Below are positions 45,386 to 52,595 of a stretch of 54,730 nt of DNA, piece after piece (the stretch's first letter is position 1; each line of letters opens with the position of its first letter). A program made the translations under genes and the position numbers. Where the stretch lies: positions 1-54,730 of the forward strand of contig NZ_QOVK01000024.1 in assembly GCF_004104075.1 (NCBI RefSeq), in the 5' to 3' direction. The notes beneath the pieces are model-generated. The model ran no database searches and was not told the origin of the DNA. It saw only the letters and a program-made list of their open reading frames with translations. Origin of the DNA: Leeuwenhoekiella polynyae. Lineage in GTDB: Bacteria > Bacteroidota > Bacteroidia > Flavobacteriales > Flavobacteriaceae.

Positions 45386-45594
45386 AAACCAGTGCCTAAC
45401 AATCCACTGAGATAAAATATAACGCTGCATCTGCTTTAAATTAGTAGACCTATCTATCCTTTACTAGAATCTGTAGTCACAGACACAAACTATTTCATTT
45501 AGTATTTTTAAGCCTATACTTTGGCTAGAACACATAATTCTCATCGTAGGGTAAACCTGATTTGGCTTGGATACACGAAATTCAAGAAGTTTAG

Positions 45595-45831
45595 TTACTT
45601 AAGGATCTCCTCAACATCAATTTCAACTACATATCTTCCCAATTCATATACAAGCTGAAAGGTAGTTTTGCACTCAAATTTTTTCTTGAGTTCCTTAAGC
45701 TTTTTTTCAATACTGCTTACGGAATCAGGCTTTTGGCCGAAGTGTCGTAAAACTTTTTTTACCTCTTGAATGTTAGCACCTTGAGCAAGAGCACTGATGA
45801 TATAGGTTTCATATTCTGTAAGTGTGTTCAT
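45595..45831 (-). CDS. Orphan LuxR-type helix-turn-helix protein
   Basis: 78 residues with no receiver or sensor domain. MNTLTEYETYIISALAQGANIQEV fits the GerE/LuxR HTH opening (L-T-x-x-E-x-x-I-I-x-x-L-A-x-G), and VSSIEKKLKELKKKFECKTTFQLVYEL fits the recognition and dimer helices. Similar small proteins occur in Flavobacteriaceae. It may bind DNA alone or act with a partner. It sits at the edge of the decayed region with no operon partner. Confidence 0.68.
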   Translation of the reverse strand: MNTLTEYETYIISALAQGANIQEVKKVLRHFGQKPDSVSSIEKKLKELKKKFECKTTFQLVYELGRYVVEIDVEEILK

Positions 45832-46060
45832 AATAATCTTCTTTATTAAACCCTGAATTCGAGCCTTATATCATAGAAGTGATACATGTCTAAATTAATT
45901 TATAACTACCTTATACTCAAAATTATTCTAAAATTATATTACTATCGTTATTTTCGTGGATATTCCTGTCAAAAAATCAAAACGACCCTTTTTTACAATA
46001 TTGGTTTGAATAGTCAAAACAGATTGTTATTCTTTCTCTGACTTCACATGCAGCTGCCGC

Positions 46061-46103
46061 ATATAAGCTTCGCTCAACTTTGATCAAATGAGCTGGCTTA
46101 TAT
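46061..46103. repeat. Large imperfect palindrome
   Basis: ATATAAGC (46061-46068) pairs with GCTTATAT (46096-46103), and GCTCA (46072-46076) with TGAGC (46089-46093). The loop itself contains TTTGATCAAA. No T-run follows in either direction, so it is not a typical terminator. Confidence 0.6.
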
Positions 46104-46116
46104 AAATTGAATAAGG

Positions 46117-46272
46117 ATGAAATTTTCTAATCAAACTCTTATTCTCATTTCCTTGTATTTTATCAATGCACTGATCTGTAAAATGAAAGAAGATTTTCTA
46201 TCTTTTTTAATTCTGATAGCAATAGAATACAACAATCTGCATTTGTTTTGTTTCGAAATAGGATTTGAATAA
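46117..46272 (+). CDS. Doubtful 51-residue hydrophobic protein
   Basis: An ATG preceded by AAGG opens a frame with two hydrophobic stretches (SNQTLILISLYFINALIC and DFLSFLILIAIEYNNLHLF). It is too short and A/T rich to be trusted, but it has a plausible ribosome site and would make a small membrane protein. No family is recognised. Confidence 0.25.
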   Translation: MKFSNQTLILISLYFINALICKMKEDFLSFLILIAIEYNNLHLFCFEIGFE

Positions 46273-46338
46273 AGGCTATACTCAGAAGATTAGACCATAG
46301 AACTTAAATTTCTTCAAATCAGACTGGATTAAATATCT

Positions 46339-46360
46339 ATTAATCGTAATATTGCAATAA
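46339..46360 (+). promoter_or_regulatory. ArsR operator-like element 1
   Basis: A 22-base element beginning ATTAATCGTAATATTG and ending CAATAA, located 10 bases before the arsR start. A second copy with 20 of 22 identical bases lies ahead of the next gene. It contains the short palindrome TATTGCAATA. Confidence 0.5.
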
Positions 46361-46370
46361 ACAAATACTA

Positions 46371-46703
46371 ATGGGATTAACCAAGTCAGAAATATTTACC
46401 GCTCAACAAAACACAATAGCGACGTTTGCTAAAGTTTTGGGTCATCCTGCACGGGTTGCCATTCTAGAGCATTTGTATAAGATCAAGTCGTGTGTTTGTG
46501 GGGATCTTGTGGATGAGATAGGTCTCGCTCAACCCACCATTTCTCAGCATTTGAAAGAATTGAAACAAGTTGGTCTTATAAAAGGAACTATAGAAGGTAC
46601 CCGTGTTTGCTATTGTATTGATGATGACAAATGGATCACTATGAAAGCAGTGATACATGAATTTCTCGATCAAGACTTAACTAAAAATCAAGAGTGCTGC
46701 TAA
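46371..46703 (+). CDS. arsR: ArsR-family metalloregulator
   Basis: 110 residues with a winged HTH: TFAKVLGHPARVAILEHLYK, then CVCGDLVDEIGLAQPTISQHLKEL. The CVC pair sits at the position of the ELCVCDL sensor of classical ArsR, and a further Cys pair ends the protein (NQECC). It should release DNA on binding As(III). It begins an operon with DUF6428 and an arsenate reductase. Confidence 0.9.
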   Translation: MGLTKSEIFTAQQNTIATFAKVLGHPARVAILEHLYKIKSCVCGDLVDEIGLAQPTISQHLKELKQVGLIKGTIEGTRVCYCIDDDKWITMKAVIHEFLDQDLTKNQECC

Positions 46704-46716
46704 AAAATTTGCAGTG

Positions 46717-46738
46717 ATTAATCGTAATATAACAATAA
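46717..46738 (+). promoter_or_regulatory. ArsR operator-like element 2
   Basis: A near-copy of 46339-46360 (ATTAATCGTAATAT shared, then AA instead of TG, then CAATAA), lying between arsR and the DUF6428 gene. It implies a second ArsR-controlled promoter. Confidence 0.5.
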
Positions 46739-46750
46739 AACCTCGTGACT

Positions 46751-47218
46751 ATGAAACTTGCAGAAGTAAAAAATCACCTCAATAATTTAAAAACAATTTC
46801 CTTTCAATTACCTGATGGCGAACGCGTACCGGGTCATTTTCACGTTACTGAAGTGGGTAAAGTATCCAAACACTTTATAGATTGTGGGGGTGTTATTCGG
46901 AAAGAAGAAGTGGTAAACTTTCAATTATGGAATGCTGATGATTACGATCACAGATTGCATCCTGAGAAACTGATCCAAATCATTAAACTTTCTGAAGACA
47001 AATTAAATATTGATGAAGAGCTAACGGTTGAAGTAGAATATCAAGGTCGCAGCATCGAGACATTCACGCTTGATTTTGACGGTTCTAACTTCTTACTGGT
47101 AAACAAACAAACCGATTGTTTAGCAAAAGATCAATGCGGTGTTCCTGCTGAAAAGCCTAAAGTAAAAATGGCTGACCTAACTACTACTACTTGCACTCCC
47201 GGTGGGGGCTGTTGTTAA
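46751..47218 (+). CDS. DUF6428 family protein with Cys-rich tail
   Basis: 155 residues from the ATG at 46751; a GTG two codons upstream is possible. The core (PDGERVPGHFHVTEVGKVSK, then NFQLWNADDYDHRLHPEKLI) fits DUF6428, a family found in flavobacterial arsenic operons. The C-terminus TTTTCTPGGGCC and the pair of Cys in TDCLAKDQCG could bind metalloid. It lies between arsR and the reductase. The function is unknown; arsenic carrier or chaperone is a fair guess. Confidence 0.82.
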   Translation: MKLAEVKNHLNNLKTISFQLPDGERVPGHFHVTEVGKVSKHFIDCGGVIRKEEVVNFQLWNADDYDHRLHPEKLIQIIKLSEDKLNIDEELTVEVEYQGRSIETFTLDFDGSNFLLVNKQTDCLAKDQCGVPAEKPKVKMADLTTTTCTPGGGCC

Positions 47219-47234
47219 TCTTCAACTATAAAAA

Positions 47235-47864
47235 ATGAGCACTACAACCCAAGTTTTTAAACAGCTTACAGCAACCATTAATCAACTAGATATTCAGAGC
47301 GTTTCTGATGACCGCAAGGCAGTTCTGCAACCTTTAGTAGATTTTATTCAAACTAAAGTAAATGCTCAGGACGAAATTCGCATCAACTTTATTTGCACGC
47401 ACAACTCGAGACGCAGTCACCTCTCTCAAGTCTGGGCGCAAACTATTGCTCGTTTTTTAGCTATTAAAGACGTGACGTGCTACTCTGGGGGAACTGAAGC
47501 CACTGCCCTATTCCCAGTGATTGCACAGACACTTAAAGAAGCTGGTTTTCAGGTCAACCTTCTTTCTACAGGTGAGAATCCGGTACATAGTATAAAGTAT
47601 GGTGAAAATGAACCTCCTATTATCGGGTTTTCAAAAAGAATAGATGATGCTTTTAATCCATCATCAGATTTTGCAGCGGTATTAACCTGTGATTCGGCTA
47701 ATGAGGCTTGCCCGTTTGTTACCGGGGCAACAAAACGTATTCCTATAACTTTTGAAGATCCAAAAGCTTTTGACCATAGCCCATTACAAGGTGAAAAATA
47801 TAAAGAACGCAGTCTTCAAATCGCAACCGAAATGCTATTTGTATTTTCACAGGTAACTCATTAA
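47235..47864 (+). CDS. arsC: Thioredoxin-type arsenate reductase
   Basis: 209 residues of the low-molecular-weight tyrosine-phosphatase fold. The P-loop CTHNSRRS gives Cys54 and Arg60 (CX5R). A redox pair, Cys152 and Cys159 (TCDSANEACP), has the same seven-residue spacing as Cys82/Cys89 of S. aureus ArsC. The general acid is in FEDPKAFD. It should reduce arsenate to arsenite, using thioredoxin. An exporter such as ACR3 or ArsB is expected next but is not present. A strong terminator follows. Confidence 0.85.
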   Translation: MSTTTQVFKQLTATINQLDIQSVSDDRKAVLQPLVDFIQTKVNAQDEIRINFICTHNSRRSHLSQVWAQTIARFLAIKDVTCYSGGTEATALFPVIAQTLKEAGFQVNLLSTGENPVHSIKYGENEPPIIGFSKRIDDAFNPSSDFAAVLTCDSANEACPFVTGATKRIPITFEDPKAFDHSPLQGEKYKERSLQIATEMLFVFSQVTH

Positions 47865-47882
47865 AAAATCTCTTTGCTTTCA

Positions 47883-47920
47883 GAATTAAAAAAACCGCAC
47901 TCAGGCGGTTTTTTTAATTC
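47883..47920 (+). terminator. Terminator of the arsenic operon
   Basis: A perfect 16-bp stem (GAATTAAAAAAACCGC, 47883-47898, with 47905-47920) and a 6-base loop ACTCAG, the second arm containing seven T. Confidence 0.92.
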
Positions 47921-48016
47921 ATATACACTTTAAAATCATTGTAAAAAAGAGGCTAAACTCAACAACGACAACGTTTTCTAGATGCTTTATCGTTTTTAAA
48001 ACACTTCATTTTTCGC

Positions 48017-48059
48017 AGAATTTCTCCACAAAACTGTGGAGAAATTCTACACTTTTTTT
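48017..48059 (+). terminator. Terminator-like hairpin ahead of the RND operon
   Basis: A perfect 14-bp stem AGAATTTCTCCACA / TGTGGAGAAATTCT (48017-48030 with 48035-48048), loop AAAC, then ACAC and seven T. It is 128 bases ahead of the RND adaptor gene and has no gene of its own to end. Confidence 0.78.
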
Positions 48060-48187
48060 GTGGCATTGTACAAACTTATTTTTCGATGAAAACGCTAAAC
48101 CCCTGTAACGCAAGCATCACAAGAAACCTTCCTTATTTAGGTTTAGTTATTGGTTAAGTATAAATGGAAACCTAAATAAAAAATGAA

Positions 48188-49330
48188 ATGAAAAATATGT
48201 ATACCACTCCGCGTAGCTTCAGTTTTTTTGCTTTGCTATTCGGCCTTGTAATTTTAACCTCTTGTAGAGAAGAAGAAGTTAAAGATGAAGGATTACCTCT
48301 ACCCGTTGTTTCTTTAAAAGAAACCAGTGCTGCTAAGAATTTTGAATATGTAGGCTCTATTGAAGGCGTTGAATCTGTTGAGATTCGCCCACAGGTTGAT
48401 GGTATTCTAGAAGAAATATATGTTGATGAAGGTGAGTTTGTAAAAAAAGGACAACCTTTATTTAAAGTGAATAGTCAACCGTATATGGAAGATTATAAAA
48501 ATGCGGTAGCTAATGTAAATCTTGAAAAAGCAAAATTAGAAAAGGCTCAAAGTGATGTAGAGCGTTTACAACCACTTATTGATAATGAAGTGATCTCTGA
48601 AGTGCGCATGAAATCTGTAAAAGCAGATTATCAGGTTGCCTTATCTTCATTACAGCAAGCGCAGGCACAAGCTGCAAACATGCGTATCAATCTCGACTTT
48701 ACAACCATTAAAGCTCCTGTAAATGGCTTTATGGGGCGTATTCCCAAGTCTATAGGAAACGTTGTGAAGCAAACAGATTCTGAACCGCTTACTAACCTGT
48801 CTAACGTAAATGATATTTATGTTTACTTTTCTATGAGTGAGTCGGACTATTTATACTTTGAACGTGCAAAAAACGACACTTTATCAAATCGGGTTAACGA
48901 CGAGGTAAAATTAGTTTTAGCTGATGGTTCTATTTACGAGAACAGCGGTCAGATAGATGCTAATTCTGGTCAGATAGACCGTACTACAGGTTCTATTATG
49001 CTTCGTGCAAAATTCAACAATCCTGATACGTTATTACGTTCTGGTAATACCGGTAAAATCTTGATGGAAGAGATTTATCCTAATGCGATTCTGGTTCCCC
49101 AAAGTGCAACTACGTTTATTCAGGATAAGAAGTTCGTATTTATTTTAGATGAAAACAATCTGGCACAACGTCGCGAAATTATAACTAAAGGACGCTCAGG
49201 AGACAACTACATTGTAGATGCAAAAAGTTTATCTCCAGACGATCGTATTGTGCTTTCCGGGATCGATAAACTGGCTAGCGGAATCAAGGTTAAACCCATA
49301 CAACGCGGTCAGTTAACCAGCAGTCTGTAA
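48188..49330 (+). CDS. RND efflux periplasmic adaptor (membrane fusion protein)
   Basis: 380 residues. A lipoprotein signal ends in LVILTSC, and the start is the ATG at 48188. Barrel-sandwich hybrid halves: GVESVEIRPQVDGILEEIYV and TTIKAPVNGFMGRIPKSIG, separated by a coiled-coil hairpin (VNLEKAKLEKAQSDVERLQP, then YQVALSSLQQAQAQAANMR). It links the permease to the outer-membrane channel. The three genes form one operon in the usual order. Confidence 0.93.
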   Translation: MKNMYTTPRSFSFFALLFGLVILTSCREEEVKDEGLPLPVVSLKETSAAKNFEYVGSIEGVESVEIRPQVDGILEEIYVDEGEFVKKGQPLFKVNSQPYMEDYKNAVANVNLEKAKLEKAQSDVERLQPLIDNEVISEVRMKSVKADYQVALSSLQQAQAQAANMRINLDFTTIKAPVNGFMGRIPKSIGNVVKQTDSEPLTNLSNVNDIYVYFSMSESDYLYFERAKNDTLSNRVNDEVKLVLADGSIYENSGQIDANSGQIDRTTGSIMLRAKFNNPDTLLRSGNTGKILMEEIYPNAILVPQSATTFIQDKKFVFILDENNLAQRREIITKGRSGDNYIVDAKSLSPDDRIVLSGIDKLASGIKVKPIQRGQLTSSL

Positions 49331-49393
49331 ATTACACCTAACATTTTTCAAATAGACTATTTCGTATTTAATCAATACCGAAACAACTAACCT

Positions 49394-52300
49394 ATGTTCA
49401 AAAAAATCATAAAAAAGCCGGTCTTTACGCTGGTTATCACAATAGTTTTAGTGCTTGCTGGGGCTGCAAGTATCACTTCGTTACCCGTAGAACGTTTCCC
49501 CGAGATTGCGCCTCCCAGTGTGAGTGTAGCTGTTTATTATCCCGGTGGTAACGCAGAAACCGTTGCAAAATCGGTTTTGCTTCCCATCGAAGAAGCGCTT
49601 AATGGTACCGAAAATATGACCTACGCAAACTCTACCGCTACTAATTCTGGTAGAGGGCGTGTTACGATCTACTTTAAGCCGGGTACCGATCCTGATCAGG
49701 CCGCGGTAGATATTCAAAATAGAATTTCTGTAATTACTGAAAAAATACCTCCGGAAGTTACTGAGGCTGGTATTTCGGTGACCAAACGGATGAAAGGTAG
49801 TATCATGACGATCAATATCTTCAGTAAAGATTCTACCTACGATGAGACCTTCTTAAATGCCTATACACGTATCAACATACGTCGGGAATTAAAACGGGTT
49901 GAAGGTTTAGCCGAAGCTTCAATTCTACGTCAGCGGGATTATGCGATGCGTATCTGGTTGAATCCACAAAAAATGGCTTCGTACAATCTTACTCCGCGTG
50001 AAGTTTTCAATCAGATAAAAGATCAAAACTTTGAAGCTGCACCGGGTAAATTTGGTGAAAACTCAGACGAGCTTTTTGAGATCGTGATGAAATACGACGG
50101 GCGATTTAATGAGATTGAAGAATATGAGAATCTGGTTATTAAAACCAATGAAGATGGTGCCCAACTGCATTTAAAAGATATTGCCCGGGTAGAATTTGGG
50201 GCTTCTAACTATACCAGTGAAAACCGACTTGACGGTAAAGCTTCGGTTACTATAGATATTGTGCAAATGAATGGGGCCAACGCAAAAACCATTGATGAGC
50301 GCATTCGCGAAATACTAGAAGAACAGAAAAAATTATTTCCCGAAGGGATAGATTATGAAATCACTTACAGTGTACGTGACCAGATTGATGAGTCTATGAG
50401 TCAGGTAATGCACACTTTAGTAGAGGCTTTTATTCTGGTTTTTATCGTGGTTTTTATCTTTCTTCAGGATTTTAGAGCAACGATTATTACTGCGATTTCG
50501 ATTCCGGTTTCCTTATTGGGTACCTTCTTTTTCCTCAATATTATTGGTGCCTCGATGAACGTCTTGAGTATGCTATCACTGGTACTGGCTATAGGTATTG
50601 TGGTAGATGACGCCATTGTGGTAATGGAAGCCATACATGAGAAAATGACCCATCACGGCCTTTCAGCAAAGCGAGCAGTTTCTGCAGCAATGGATGAAAT
50701 TACGGGTGCAATTATTTCGATCACAGTTGTGATCGCTGCAGTGTTCCTTCCGGTGGCATTCTTAAGCGGACCTGTAGGGGTATTCTACCAAGAGTTTGCT
50801 TATACTATTATTTTTGCGGTTTTAATTTCAGCAATAAACGCATTAACCCTTACTCCGGTTTTAACTAAGATTTTCTTCGGAAAGAAAAAGCGCGATAAGA
50901 AAAAACGCGGAATGGCAAAGACCGTTTCTGAAATAAGACAGATTCGTAAGGCTAAAGTAATGCGTCGTAAAGGACTGCGTAAATTTGATTCTGGTTTTGA
51001 CAAATTCACCGGAAAATACCTAAAAATTGTACGTTGGTTTTTGATCCATAAATGGGTGGGTGTAGGTGCACTTGCTGCGATAATTGCTGCAACGGTTTTT
51101 CTTTCTAAGATTACTCCTAGTGCATTTATTCCTACAGAAGATGATAACTTTTTGATTTTCTCTATGAAAATGCCAGAAGGTTCTTCATTACACCGTACCA
51201 ATGCGGCATTGCGTAAAGCAGATTCCATTTTACAACTGGATGAGGCTGTAAAAGGAGTTAATACCGTGTCTGGTTTTAACGTAGTTGATAACGCTAACAG
51301 TCCGTCTTCCGGATTAGGTTATGTTCAATTGAAGCCCGCTGCAGAGCGCGGTGAGATCACAGAAATTTCAGAAGTGATAGATAACCTTCTGTCAAAACTG
51401 AATCAGATAGATGAGACCGATTTTAATATGTACCCACGACCTACGATACAAGGTTTTGGTAATTTTGACGGGGTTCAATTTATGCTTCAAGATCGCTCTG
51501 ATGGGGATTTGGGAGAATTTGGTCAGATTGTAAATGAGTTTATCAATACCTTGAGTAATGAGAAAGAAGTGGGTAATGCGTTTACTGCTTTTAACCCTAA
51601 TTTCCCACAGTATCGTTTAGATATTGACTACGAAAAAGCAAAGGCTTTAGGTGTTAGTGTAAAAGATATGATGTTTACGGTTCAATCATATTTTGGCCGG
51701 GTACAACCAGGAGATTTTAATAGATTTAGCAGACAGTATGGTGTATATATGCAATCTGATATTCAGTTTAGAGAATCTCCGGAATCTTTTAATAGCATTT
51801 TTGTGAAAAATGACAGAGGCGAGATGGTACCTGTAAATACGCTTGTAAAATTAGAACAAGCTTATGGACCGGAGGTTGTTAATAGATACAACTTGTATAA
51901 CGCTGCTAAGATTAATGTAACTCCTGCAAAAGGGTATAGTACCGGTGATGTTATGAAGAAGATTGAAGAACTCACCAGCGAGAAACTTCCGGCAACATTG
52001 AGTTATGAGTGGACGAGTATGAGTCTTGAGGAGAAGAATTCTGGTGGAGATACCGTGATTGTTTTTATCATCATCATTCTGTTGGTTTATTTCATCCTGG
52101 CTTCTCAATATGAAAGTTTCTTACTTCCGCTTGCGGTAATGCTTTCGCTGCCTGTAGGAATATTTGGTGTATTTGCTGCGATTAATTTAGCCGGCTTAGA
52201 TAACAACATTTATGTGCAGATAGGTATCATTATGTTGATTGGTTTGCTCGCAAAAAATGCAATTCTGATTGTAGAGTTTGTGGCGCAGAAAAGACGTTCT

Positions 52301-52585
52301 GGCTTATCTGCTTTTGATGCAGTGCTTAAGGCAAGTGAATTGCGTATAAGACCTATAATCATGACCTCTCTGGCATTTACCGTGGGACTTGTCCCGCTAA
52401 TGTTTGCTGAAGGATCGTCTGCACAAGGTAATCATTCTGTGAGTATAGGTACCGCCGGCGGAATGATAGGTGGTATTGTATTGGGGATCTTTGTGATCCC
52501 GGTGATGGCTTATATCTTTCAGATGCTTCACGATAAATACAATCTAGAGCGATTTGGCGATAAAGAAATTGAAGAAGAAAACTAA
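49394..52585 (+). CDS. RND efflux permease, HAE1 type
   Basis: 1063 residues, 12 transmembrane helices and two large periplasmic loops. The first helix is followed by LPVERFPEIAPPSVSVAVYYPG, and the proton-relay Asp pair is in IGIVVDDAIVVMEAIHEKM. TM11 carries GLLAKNAILIVEFVAQ. The linker between halves (about 497-550) is strongly basic (KKKRDKKKRG, RKAKVMRRKGLRK). It should export hydrophobic drugs or toxicants. It starts 64 bases after the adaptor. Confidence 0.95.
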   Translation: MFKKIIKKPVFTLVITIVLVLAGAASITSLPVERFPEIAPPSVSVAVYYPGGNAETVAKSVLLPIEEALNGTENMTYANSTATNSGRGRVTIYFKPGTDPDQAAVDIQNRISVITEKIPPEVTEAGISVTKRMKGSIMTINIFSKDSTYDETFLNAYTRINIRRELKRVEGLAEASILRQRDYAMRIWLNPQKMASYNLTPREVFNQIKDQNFEAAPGKFGENSDELFEIVMKYDGRFNEIEEYENLVIKTNEDGAQLHLKDIARVEFGASNYTSENRLDGKASVTIDIVQMNGANAKTIDERIREILEEQKKLFPEGIDYEITYSVRDQIDESMSQVMHTLVEAFILVFIVVFIFLQDFRATIITAISIPVSLLGTFFFLNIIGASMNVLSMLSLVLAIGIVVDDAIVVMEAIHEKMTHHGLSAKRAVSAAMDEITGAIISITVVIAAVFLPVAFLSGPVGVFYQEFAYTIIFAVLISAINALTLTPVLTKIFFGKKKRDKKKRGMAKTVSEIRQIRKAKVMRRKGLRKFDSGFDKFTGKYLKIVRWFLIHKWVGVGALAAIIAATVFLSKITPSAFIPTEDDNFLIFSMKMPEGSSLHRTNAALRKADSILQLDEAVKGVNTVSGFNVVDNANSPSSGLGYVQLKPAAERGEITEISEVIDNLLSKLNQIDETDFNMYPRPTIQGFGNFDGVQFMLQDRSDGDLGEFGQIVNEFINTLSNEKEVGNAFTAFNPNFPQYRLDIDYEKAKALGVSVKDMMFTVQSYFGRVQPGDFNRFSRQYGVYMQSDIQFRESPESFNSIFVKNDRGEMVPVNTLVKLEQAYGPEVVNRYNLYNAAKINVTPAKGYSTGDVMKKIEELTSEKLPATLSYEWTSMSLEEKNSGGDTVIVFIIIILLVYFILASQYESFLLPLAVMLSLPVGIFGVFAAINLAGLDNNIYVQIGIIMLIGLLAKNAILIVEFVAQKRRSGLSAFDAVLKASELRIRPIIMTSLAFTVGLVPLMFAEGSSAQGNHSVSIGTAGGMIGGIVLGIFVIPVMAYIFQMLHDKYNLERFGDKEIEEEN

Positions 52586-52595
52586 CCTACCTACT

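Larger units (their letters stand above)
44809..45594. other. Gene-poor region with decayed coding fragments
   Basis: 786 bases with no complete gene. A minus-strand open C-terminal end lies at 44956-45114, a 21-codon plus-strand piece starts at 45127 (MEEYSTKKDVTEFVLEQQSR), and a 43-codon plus frame lies at 45254-45385. Base composition is mixed and frames are interrupted, as expected of genomic scar tissue to the right of the phosphonate locus. Confidence 0.5.
45832..46370. other. Gene-poor region ahead of the arsenic operon
   Basis: 539 bases. It carries a large imperfect palindrome (46061-46103), a doubtful 51-codon frame (46117-46272) and the first operator-like element (46339-46360). 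The remainder is A/T rich with no recognisable feature. Confidence 0.55.
47865..48187. other. Region between the arsenic and RND operons
   Basis: 323 bases holding two hairpins in series, 47883-47920 and 48017-48059. No coding frame is seen. The second hairpin may be the terminator of a leader or a small RNA of about 100 bases. Confidence 0.55.

Noticed and set aside
45394-45402. GCCTAACAA, similar to the first core of an integron attC site, just after the 43-codon frame.
   Set aside because: No matching GTTAGGC-type partner and no attC-like arms are seen within the next 150 bases, and no integrase is in the window.
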